From Kamptonema formosum PCC 10802 (GTDB lineage Bacteria > Cyanobacteriota > Cyanobacteriia > Cyanobacteriales > Oscillatoriaceae): a stretch of 64,000 nt of DNA. Below are positions 26,498-34,011 of this stretch, in pieces (the first letter of the stretch is position 1; every line of letters begins with the position of its first letter). The stretch spans positions 2,666,340-2,730,339 of the forward strand of contig NZ_KB235948.1 in NCBI RefSeq assembly GCF_000332335.1, written 5' to 3'. A program made the translations under genes and the position numbers. The notes under the pieces are model-generated. The model was given only the letters and a program-made list of their open reading frames with translations. It had not been told where the DNA came from and made no database searches.

Positions 26498-27496
26498 TCA
26501 ACTCTTTTCGCTATCTAACATTGCCATCTGACCGGGATCATAGCGATCGCCAGCGACAGCATCAGGCGGAACCGCCGCCTCAATGCGCGCGAGATCCGCA
26601 TCTGCAAGGCGCACATCCAGAGCGCCGAGGGCTTCCTGCAGCCGGTTGCGCCGGCGAGCACCGATGAGCGGGATGATGTCCTCCCCCCGTGACAGGACCC
26701 AAGCAATCGCCACTTGCGCCACACTGGCATTTTTCTCTTCCGCAATCGTGCGAATCGCTTCAACCAGCGACAAGTTATGCTCCAGATTATCGCCGGTGAA
26801 ACGCGGCAAATGACGGCGAAAATCCTGCGCCGTTTCCGAGCGTTCCTTTGACCAGTGCCCGCTTAACAAACCCCGTGAAAGTACGCCATAAGCTGTAACT
26901 GCAATACCCAATTCACGGACTGTTGGGAGAATTTCAGCCTCAATGCCACGGCTGAGGAGCGAGTATTCAATCTGAAGCCAAGTAATAGGATAGACAGCGT
27001 TCGCGCGCCGAATTGTATCCGCACCGGCTTCCGACAGACCGATATACCGGACATACCCAGCTCGCACCATTTCGCCAATCGCCCCGACGGTATCCTCAAC
27101 CGGCACTGCTGGGTCGATCCGAGCCGGCTGGTAGAGGTCAATATAATCGGTTCCCAGACGCTGCAGCGTATAGGCGAGTGAGGTTTTTACCGCAGCCGGA
27201 CGAGCGTCAAAACCGATGAAACTGCCATTAGGAGAGCGCAGCGCACCGAATTTCACTGCAATGAAAACATCTTCCCGCCGCCTCCCTGCTAGCGCCTCCC
27301 GCAGCAGAAGTTCATTATGCCCCATTCCATAAAAATCGCCAGTATCGAGCAAGGTGATGCCGGCATTGAGAGCCGCGTGAATCGTTGCGACGCTCTCCTC
27401 GCGGTCAGCCGGTCCATAAAAATCCGACATCCCCATACATCCCAGACCGAGCGCCGGCACAGGTGGGCCGTTTTTTCCGAGCTGACGCATCAACAT
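26498..27496 (-). CDS. Aldo/keto reductase
   Basis: A TIM-barrel NADPH-dependent oxidoreductase of the YakC/AKR13-like type. Seen: LGKNGPPVPALGLGCMGMSD, then LLDTGDFYGMGHNELLLREA (catalytic Asp and Tyr), VFIAVKFGALR (catalytic Lys) and LSEAGADTIRRA. The usual catalytic His position reads LYQPARIDP instead of Q-x-H-R-x-D, so His is replaced. I recall that a subgroup of these enzymes shares this change. Cofactor loop: PLIGARRRNRLQEALGALD. 332 aa, usual length. No pathway context. Confidence 0.9.
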   Translation of the reverse strand: MLMRQLGKNGPPVPALGLGCMGMSDFYGPADREESVATIHAALNAGITLLDTGDFYGMGHNELLLREALAGRRREDVFIAVKFGALRSPNGSFIGFDARPAAVKTSLAYTLQRLGTDYIDLYQPARIDPAVPVEDTVGAIGEMVRAGYVRYIGLSEAGADTIRRANAVYPITWLQIEYSLLSRGIEAEILPTVRELGIAVTAYGVLSRGLLSGHWSKERSETAQDFRRHLPRFTGDNLEHNLSLVEAIRTIAEEKNASVAQVAIAWVLSRGEDIIPLIGARRRNRLQEALGALDVRLADADLARIEAAVPPDAVAGDRYDPGQMAMLDSEKS

Positions 27497-27840
27497 AGTG
27501 ACTTCTCCAACGAGCGTGTGCTGGCGAAACTAACATAGATTAATATTAACCCAAGTTGCTACTTAAGGAGGCAGAGCCTCCTTTCTTGGCGTTCCCAGGC
27601 GGAGCCTGGGAACGAGGGGAACGAGGGGAAGGATCTAAATAAACCCGCCCCGGCACAGCCCAACACCAGATACCTATTACCTGTAGGGGCGGGGCAAGCC
27701 CGAAACTTTCTGTACAGGAAAGGATCTAAATAAACCCGCCCCGGCACAGCCCGACACTCTCTAAAGATTGTAGCATCTCAACGTTATTGATACAGGAAGC
27801 TGTAAACTGTATTGAGGCGATATAGTTCAAGGAGGAATCT
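27497..27840. repeat. Intergenic repeats
   Basis: 27565-27616 holds two adjacent hairpins: AAGGAGGCAGAGCCTCCTTT and CGTTCCCAGGCGGAGCCTGG plus GAACG (family B). AAGGATCTAAATAAACCCGC plus CCCGGCACAGCCC occurs twice, at 27630 and 27719. No gene. Confidence 0.75.
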
Positions 27841-28659
27841 GTGTCCGAGCGGGTGTTAGTTGTGGGAGCCACCGGCGGTGCTGGGCAGTTAACGGTTGCG
27901 AAATTGCTGGAGAAGGGCTTTTTGGTGCGGGTGCTGGCGCGCAGTGCCGGCAAAGCTCGGCAAATGTTTGGCGAGCGCGTGGAAGTCTCTGTGGGAGACA
28001 TCCGCCAGCCAGAAACGCTGCCACCGGCTATGGTTGATATTGATTTTATCATCTGCACCACCGGCACGACAGCTTTTCCTTCCGCTCGGTGGGAGTTTGA
28101 CATTCCGCCGCAATTGAGCGGACTGCAACGCTTGCAAGAATGGGGAAAGATTTATCTGGATGCCGCTTACCGCAATGCCAAAGCCAAGAATAGCCCGCAA
28201 AAAGTTGATGCGGAAGGAGTCCGCAACCTCGCTGCTGCGGCTCCTCGCTCTTTGCAGCGATTTGTGTTAGTTTCCTCCTGCGGCATTGAGCGCAAAGACA
28301 AGCCGCCTTATAGCGTGCTGAATGCCTGTGGCGTACTCGACGCCAAGCAGAAAGGGGAGTCAGCGGTGCGCTCTGGGGGCTTTCCTTATACTATCATAAG
28401 ACCGGGCCGGCTGATTGATGGCCCTTACACGTCTTACGATTTGAATACGCTGCTGAAGGCGACAACCGGCGGAAAGCTGGGAATTGCCCTCGGCACGGGG
28501 GACAAGTTAACTGGACAGACGAGCCGGATTGACGTAGCGGCGGCTTGTGTGGAATGTTTAAAGGTGCCGGTGACAGCCGGAAAAGTGTTTGAAATCATCA
28601 GCCAAGGAACGCGCCCGCCGGCGCTCGACTGGGCAGCACTGTTCGCCCAGATAGATTAG
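27841..28659 (+). CDS. NAD(P)-binding SDR-family protein (NmrA/atypical SDR)
   Basis: GTG start with a perfect CAAGGAGG upstream. Rossmann motif VVGATGGAGQLTVAKLLEKG at residues 6-25. The region RFVLVSSCGIERKDKPPYSV carries the active-site Ser/Tyr area, and the end PGRLIDGPYTSYDLNTL is the substrate side. Length of 272 aa and the TGTTAFPSARWEFD block resemble plant and cyanobacterial atypical SDR proteins, related to complex I assembly factors or Ycf39. Substrate unknown. Confidence 0.85.
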   Translation: MSERVLVVGATGGAGQLTVAKLLEKGFLVRVLARSAGKARQMFGERVEVSVGDIRQPETLPPAMVDIDFIICTTGTTAFPSARWEFDIPPQLSGLQRLQEWGKIYLDAAYRNAKAKNSPQKVDAEGVRNLAAAAPRSLQRFVLVSSCGIERKDKPPYSVLNACGVLDAKQKGESAVRSGGFPYTIIRPGRLIDGPYTSYDLNTLLKATTGGKLGIALGTGDKLTGQTSRIDVAAACVECLKVPVTAGKVFEIISQGTRPPALDWAALFAQID

Positions 28660-28660
28660 T

Positions 28661-28685
28661 TCTCCCACTCCCTTTGTGGGAGAAG
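28661..28685. terminator. Hairpin after the SDR gene
   Basis: TCTCCCACTCCCTTTGTGGG plus AGA forms a 9-bp stem 2 nt after the stop codon. No clear T-run follows. Confidence 0.5.
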
Positions 28686-28733
28686 AGATATTCAAAAGTG
28701 CGGGGTTGTGTGAGGTGATTGAGGAGAACAAAG

Positions 28734-28928
28734 GTGAGCGAAGAATCAGAAGTAATTATACTAGCGGTAATGTGCGTGTTGCTAGTGCTGCACTGCGCAA
28801 TCGGGCTGGCGGCAGCTCAGGTGGCGAAGCGCAAGGGGTTGAATTTTAGCCGGTGGCTGACTTGGGGCTTAATTGGCGGCACTCCCGCTCTGGTTGCAGC
28901 CCTTTTGAGCCAGGAGAAACAGCAGTAG
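28734..28928 (+). CDS. Small two-helix membrane protein, 64 aa
   Basis: GTG start chosen because GAGGAG lies 7 nt upstream. MSEESEVIILAVMCVLLVLH opens the first membrane helix (about 6-26). A positive loop (AKRKGLNFSRW) and a second helix (LTWGLIGGTPALVAALLS) follow, then a charged tail. The positive-inside rule places the loop in the cytoplasm. No family recognised. Confidence 0.6.
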   Translation: MSEESEVIILAVMCVLLVLHCAIGLAAAQVAKRKGLNFSRWLTWGLIGGTPALVAALLSQEKQQ

Positions 28929-28956
28929 GAAGGCAGCGCTAAAAACCCTGGCGATT

Positions 28957-28998
28957 GAAATCGCGGCTATACAAACAAAGTCCGCCTGCGCGGACTTT
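28957..28998 (-). repeat. Dispersed hairpin repeat, family A
   Basis: Inverted copy of the unit at 4691: AAATCGCGGCTATACAAACA then AAGTCCGCCTGCGCGGACTT. The hairpin arms carry compensating changes (GTCCGC...GCGGAC in place of GCCCGC...GCGGGC). Confidence 0.8.
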
Positions 28999-29313
28999 TT
29001 GAAAGCCGGTGCTAGCTATAAGGTGCGTTTCCTTTGGGAACGCACCCTCCCAGCTATATGTAGGGGCGGGAGAATTCTTTTTAAGGGGAGGTTTTTTGGA
29101 GGTTTCGTTGGGAGCGTGCCAATTTGGGATTGTCGCAGAAAAGGTGCCGGTCACACAAACTTTCGCCGGCAAATGCACAAGCTGGCGGGAGGGAAACTCA
29201 ATATCGCACCTCGGGCTGATGTCTGGAGAATCCTGTCTCTGGTCACAAGTGTTGAATTCTGTCACAAAACTTTACATTTTAGCTTACATTTATCCTGCCC
29301 TGAGTAAAAATGC

Positions 29314-30319
29314 TTACCCAGAGAGAAGTCGTTCTATCCAGTGGACATAGCTGATTTCTTGACACATACAACATTGAAGATAGCGGAGTTTATCTAGTAG
29401 CGTAGTCCCCCATTATTTAGGAATATCTACTATCTTTAATATCAGGTAAGCTATCAGCGAAACATAAATTTGTTTGTATAGCTATACTATTTACATTTTT
29501 AGTAATCAGCTTGTCCAACTTAAGGTGCATTTTAAGAAACTTCCATAGCAACTCTATGTGCCACCTATATTTGTAGATTTCCATAAGCTCTTCATCGGAG
29601 ACTTCGGCCCGCTCCAAATTGGTTACCAATCTATACTCAGCAAGCTTTTCAAGATCGCAAAAGTTAACAACTCTATATATTCCTGAGTCCTTGCCTGTCC
29701 CAACTAGAAACTGCCCCTTATTTTCAGAAAATTGAAGTTTGTAGTTGTTAGGTATGCGCAAGACAAAATACTTGTTTGACTGCTGGGCGAGCCGTAAAAA
29801 TTTTAAACTAGAAAAGCCCCGAGCCATTACCCCTAAACCGTTTAGGGGCAAACTAGCTAACATCTCTTTTCCATATCTGTAGTCAGAGTCGTATCCAAAA
29901 TTTATTAAGTTTTCTTCTGGAACTCCTGTGGTTAAATTTAAGGAGCTAACAAGCTTAACTTGGGAGTATTCTTGCAGCAATAGCAATTTAATTGTTAGAG
30001 TAATGACAGTTTAATCAATAGGATACATCTCATATTTTTGGAGGTTTTTTTGACGGCAAATTTCCTCATTAAGTTGTTGATAAAGTTTCAAAAATGGCTC
30101 TTGACTTTTGGACGCATTAGCTTTGGAGAAAGTTGAAATATCTAGCTCATAGCCAGTTCTATTTAGTCGCTTGAATATATCTCTCATACTGGTCAAGCTT
30201 TTATCCATTGCATAGCTCAACCCTATGGACATAAACAAGCTGGTGTTAAGGACAGGATAATCATTTTTAGGCAAAGAAGCCAAACGATTTTGGACAATCT
30301 TAGAGAATGAGTTGAGCAC
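29314..30319 (-). pseudogene. Decayed IS4-family transposase
   Basis: Reading on the minus strand from GTG at 30319: MLNSFSKIVQNRLASLPKND through QKNLQKYEMYPID, then TAA at 30013-30011. The frame continues after the TAA as TVITLTIKLLLLQEYSQVKL, so the original was PIDST with TCA or similar changed to TAA at the first catalytic block. Further on, LRAEVSDEEL-type text (EVSDEELMEIYKYRWHIELL) is the Y-(2)R-(3)E-(6)K region. Near 29474 a 4-bp ACAA duplication shifts the frame; the other frame reads IYVSLIAYLILKIVDIPK, then a second TAA near 29420 and WGTTLLDKLRYLQCCMCQ to 29314. So two nonsense changes and one frameshift. Terminal inverted repeats not identified. Confidence 0.8.
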
Positions 30320-30657
30320 AGGTTATTAACAGGATTGATTTGACAGTAGCCCAAAGCATAGCACGTTTTGGGCGCTTTTTTTATGTCGAATTATTAAGAT
30401 TAAACACTTGTGGTCTCTGGTTGCGTTCTGGAGTTCTGTTGACCTGAAGTTGATGGGTGGTGCCGTTTACCTGTGGCACCGAAAAATCGAGCAGCCACCG
30501 GCTGCCGGCAATGCTCAGGCAGCTGATGGCTGAGAGGTGATTGGTGATTGGTTTTATGTTATCTTTCTGTCTGAATTAATAATTGAGCTTTTCAATTAAG
30601 TGAGGACGCCGGCAGCACCTTGACCTGTGGGGCAAGGAGTACCCTACTTAATTGAGT
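30320..30657. other. Gene-free stretch
   Basis: AT-rich spacer between the transposase remnant and a membrane-protein gene. No gene or clear repeat. Confidence 0.4.
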
Positions 30658-31266
30658 TCAGGTGTGAGCGTGCGGTTTCCTGGCTCCTAAAGAGGCTCCA
30701 ATCAGGGATGCTATTAAACCCAGTAACGAGCCGAATATAAATCCCCAAGCAGCCTGTGCCGAATTGCGAGCGATGTTGCGAGCTTGAACGGCATCTATAT
30801 TGGGGGCGTTCAGGTCAGCACCTCCGGGAACTTGTGCCGGGTTGAGGATCTCCCCAGCATTGGAGGCGACAACACCAAAAGCGCCCGACACTCCACTGGC
30901 GAGCAGCCAAGCACTAACGGCGAGCGTAGTCGCCCAGAGAATTGCGCCATTGAGCATGGCTGTTTTACTGTTCATCGGGCCACAGGTGCGGGCCATCACC
31001 CAACTGCCGAGAAATAGGGCAATTAGCAAACTGATGATTGACCAAATCCCCAACCCCGTACCAACGGCACGCGCATCCGAACCGGCGGCACCGACACTCA
31101 ACCCGATAGCAGCCCCTAAAGCACTCAAAATCAATTGCGTGCTGATGGCAACGACGATTCCTGCAAAAATCGGCCCCCACCGCACGCGATCGTGGTAGTC
31201 AACTACCGCCGCATTGACTACAGGCGGCTGCGCGATATGGTTGGCTGTTCGCTCTGCATATGACAT
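30658..31266 (-). CDS. Four-helix membrane protein with Gly/Ala zipper helices
   Basis: About 30 polar residues (MSYAERTANHIAQPPVVNAA) precede four hydrophobic helices: WGPIFAGIVVAISTQLILSA, IWSIISLLIALFLGSWVMA, GAILWATTLAVSAWLLASG and AAWGFIFGSLLGLIASLIGA. Helices are rich in small residues that allow tight packing. Between helix 3 and 4 is a soluble loop of about 50 residues. Similar stress-linked membrane proteins are common in cyanobacteria and rhizobia, but I do not recognise a named function. The PRC-barrel and SLH genes downstream may point to a general stress or envelope context. Confidence 0.7.
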   Translation of the reverse strand: MSYAERTANHIAQPPVVNAAVVDYHDRVRWGPIFAGIVVAISTQLILSALGAAIGLSVGAAGSDARAVGTGLGIWSIISLLIALFLGSWVMARTCGPMNSKTAMLNGAILWATTLAVSAWLLASGVSGAFGVVASNAGEILNPAQVPGGADLNAPNIDAVQARNIARNSAQAAWGFIFGSLLGLIASLIGASLGARKPHAHT

Positions 31267-31819
31267 AAACGTTTCAGTCCTTACGCTGTTGTTTTTCTTC
31301 CAATAAGACTCACAAAGTGGCTCAAATCCTTAAGTATTAATCGTAAGTAATATTTCTGCTTGCTGTATCTACCCCTGGTTAGAACACCCGCTCCGCCCTC
31401 TGAATATTTATTTATGTTTCAATCTATGACGATTTGTGAAGCAACCCGGAGATTTTGTCCGAAGAGTGCTAAGCTATTGCGCATAGAATTTGCACGCTGA
31501 CATCTCTATCCTCTCGTTCCCAGGCTCTGCCTGGGAACGCTGTCCTGGAGGCTCTGCCTCCTTCGGGCACACAGGAAGATTAAAAGCCTAACAGCTTAGT
31601 TCTGACTGTCTCTGGAGCTATTTTGTGGGAAAATGAACCGCTGATTGGCAGAGGTTGACGATTTTTTCCGAAAATTTTGAACGTCGAACATTTCATGGTA
31701 GCACAAAAAATAAATTTTGACATACAGCTTAACGAATCAGTCGCAAGAAGGAAGACTCAAGGTCTGGCGCTATCTAGAGTAGAGGATACATAGATGCAGG
31801 CAAATCAGGAGAGAATAGC
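31267..31819. other. Intergenic region with family-B hairpins
   Basis: 31515-31561 contains CGTTCCCAGGCTCTGCCTGG plus GAACG and then GGAGGCTCTGCCTCC. Downstream of it lies AT-rich DNA that probably holds the promoter of the PRC-barrel gene. No gene. Confidence 0.6.
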
Positions 31820-32743
31820 ATGGCGCTCTACAAACTGGAGGATTATAATCCCAACTACCGCCAAGAAGCTTTTAATGGCGAGGACATCAAGGAGTTTGAT
31901 GTTTATGCGGGGGCAAACAACGAGAAGATTGGCTCCGTTCACGACGCGCTAGTTGATGAGACAGGTCGTTTCCGCTATCTGGTGATTGACACCGGCTTCT
32001 GGATTTTTGGCAAAAAGGTCTTGCTGCCAATCGGGCGCTGCCGTATTGATGCGGACAACCGGCGGGTTTACGCCACAGGACTTGCGAGCAAAAAGCAAGC
32101 TGAAGATTTACCGGAATACGACGAGCGGATGACGGTTGATTACGATTACGAAGAGCGAGTGCGGGGCGTTTATCGCACGCCAACGGCAGAAGAATCAGCC
32201 CCTGTGGAGACGACAGCGCCGGTGGAAGCAGTAGGAGTTCCGGGAGTGGCGACTCAACCTGTTCTGCCTCGCCGCGACTCTGATGACCGAGATACCTACA
32301 CTTACGAGCGAGAGCCGGCACTCTACCAGACAAACGAACACGACCATCAAAAGCTCAGACTCTACGAAGAGCGGCTGGTTGCAAACAAAAACCGTCACAA
32401 GACTGGGGAAGTCGCAGTTGGCAAGCGGGTGGAAACCGAAACCGCACGGGTTTCGGTTCCTGTAGAGAAAGAGCGAGTGGTTGTGGAGCACTCGACCGCC
32501 AGCTCAGAAACGCCGGTCACTCCTGGCGATCGTGACTTCCGTGAGGGCGAAGTGGCTCGAATTGAAGTCTACGAAGAGACGGCTGATATCCACAAGCAAG
32601 CCTTTGTGCGGGAAGAAGTCAGCGTCAGGAAAGAAACCGATCGGGATACGATTGAAACCACAGATCGAGTTCGTCGCGAAAAATTAGATGTTAAGACTGA
32701 AGGGCATCCAGCTGTGGACGACCGGCATCTCACGGATCGCTGA
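31820..32743 (+). CDS. PRC-barrel and DUF2382 domain protein
   Basis: Residues about 18-100 form a PRC barrel (EFDVYAGANNEKIGSVHDAL, FRYLVIDTGFWIFGKKVLLP). A linker rich in Pro/Val/Thr follows. Residues about 175-295 are DUF2382: LRLYEERLVANKNRHKTGEV, then VSVPVEKERVVVE, ARIEVYEETADIHKQAFVRE and EVSVRKETDRDTIETTDRV. The domain pair is typical for stress-induced cytoplasmic proteins in cyanobacteria and Deinococcus. No signal peptide. An ATG at 31820 with GGAGAG 9-14 nt upstream fits the start. Confidence 0.9.
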   Translation: MALYKLEDYNPNYRQEAFNGEDIKEFDVYAGANNEKIGSVHDALVDETGRFRYLVIDTGFWIFGKKVLLPIGRCRIDADNRRVYATGLASKKQAEDLPEYDERMTVDYDYEERVRGVYRTPTAEESAPVETTAPVEAVGVPGVATQPVLPRRDSDDRDTYTYEREPALYQTNEHDHQKLRLYEERLVANKNRHKTGEVAVGKRVETETARVSVPVEKERVVVEHSTASSETPVTPGDRDFREGEVARIEVYEETADIHKQAFVREEVSVRKETDRDTIETTDRVRREKLDVKTEGHPAVDDRHLTDR

Positions 32744-32845
32744 CTGACTTCGCTGCCGGTTTGAGGTTTTGAGTTTAGCAGCCGCTCAGCTTTCGCCGGC
32801 TGCTAATCTCGCTTATGAGTTAATGGCAAAAGGAGGGGATTTGTG

Positions 32846-33808
32846 ATGACTTATCGATTTGGCTGGCTGCCGGCGATGGCAGCAGGGCTGGCTCTAAACA
32901 CCTGTGCCGGTGCGGCTATTTTTTGGGGAACAGATGCGCGAGTTTCAGCTCAACAGGCGTTTCCTGATGTCAAGCCCGACTACTGGGCCAGCCCGTTTAT
33001 TCAATCCCTAGCCGAAAGAGGCATTATTGTTGGGTATCTGGACGGAACATTTCGACCGGATCAGCCCGTAGATCGCGACGAGTTTGCGGCCCTGATCCGC
33101 AAAGCATTCGAGCGAGAAAAGGTGAGGGAAATTCCTAGTGGGAGTGTCTTTAACGATGTTCCTGATAACTACTGGGCAGCCGCTCCCATCGAGGAAGCGT
33201 ATGAAACAGGTTTTATGAATGCCTGCACCGGCAACTTGTTTTGCCCGCAAAAGCCAATCCCAAGAGTTGAGGCATTAGCTTCCTTAACCAAGGGACTGAA
33301 CATGTCTTACCAGCCTTATCCCTCAATAGCAGATCGAGCTCCCGCAACTCCTGTGACGGCCAGCCGAGCGAATCGGCGTCGGGTTCCCAAGTATCGCATA
33401 GCGTTTCCAGTGGCGATGACGTCCATGATCCCGCCCGGATTAGTGGCCCAGCGGGCCAGTAAGAAGCGCGCTAGCAGGGACTCACAGCCGGTAGCAACGG
33501 TTCAGAATGTGCCGGCGCAAGTTTCGGCATTAAATTTTCTCCAATCCCACTATGCTGATGCCGACCAGATTCCTCGAGATGCCATAGAGCCGGTGGCAGC
33601 CGCCACACAAGCCAAGATTGTCGTCAACTATCCGGTGGTGGAATATATCAATCCTGACCAGTATCTCAAGCGGGGTACGGCGGCGGCGATGGTTTATCAA
33701 GCTTTGGTAAAACAAGGCAGGTTGAAACCCCTTCCTGACAGTATGGCGGCCTCTCGGTACGTCGTTGCCGGCTCGTCCCAAAACTCAGCTCCCCGAGCTT
33801 CTAAATAA
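32846..33808 (+). CDS. Exported S-layer-homology (SLH) domain protein
   Basis: The ATG at 32846 sits 8 nt after AGGAGGGG. A signal peptide covers residues 1-35 (MTYRFGWLPAMAAGLALNTC), likely cut near VSAQQAF. First SLH motif: FPDVKPDYWASPFIQSLAER, then GIIVGYLDGTFRPDQPVDR. The second starts FNDVPDNYWAAAPIEEAYET and shows a diverged FCPQKPIPRVEALASL. The C-terminal half is basic and low in complexity, ending with a third SLH-like piece (YLKRGTAAAMVYQALV). SLH domains bind secondary cell wall polymer, so the protein is probably envelope-linked. Confidence 0.88.
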   Translation: MTYRFGWLPAMAAGLALNTCAGAAIFWGTDARVSAQQAFPDVKPDYWASPFIQSLAERGIIVGYLDGTFRPDQPVDRDEFAALIRKAFEREKVREIPSGSVFNDVPDNYWAAAPIEEAYETGFMNACTGNLFCPQKPIPRVEALASLTKGLNMSYQPYPSIADRAPATPVTASRANRRRVPKYRIAFPVAMTSMIPPGLVAQRASKKRASRDSQPVATVQNVPAQVSALNFLQSHYADADQIPRDAIEPVAAATQAKIVVNYPVVEYINPDQYLKRGTAAAMVYQALVKQGRLKPLPDSMAASRYVVAGSSQNSAPRASK

Positions 33809-33899
33809 GTTCTGAGATTCCCATTCTTATGGATTGGCCTCGCCCTCACCCCGCAGCGTTAAGAACTGCCGCACGATCGTTAATAGCGCACCCTACTTA

Positions 33900-33967
33900 G
33901 ATATAGCGGTTCTCAGTTGGATGAACTGCGTCCAGAAAACCCGGTTTCTTTAAGAAACCGGGTTTTT
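33900..33967 (+). repeat. Dispersed repeat, inverted copy at 51639-51705
   Basis: GATATAGCGGTTCTCAGTTG plus GATGAACT and the hairpin below recur in reverse complement at 51639-51705, 17.7 kb away. Confidence 0.85.
33936..33967. terminator. Bidirectional terminator candidate
   Basis: AAAACCCGGTTTCTTTAAGA plus AACCGGGTTTTT forms a long perfect stem with A-run before and T-run after. It lies between the convergent SLH and calpain-like genes, so it can end transcription both ways. Confidence 0.75.
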
Positions 33968-34011
33968 CAGTCCCTCTCAAAGGATGAGAGACGCTAGATA
34001 TGAAGGCTCCC

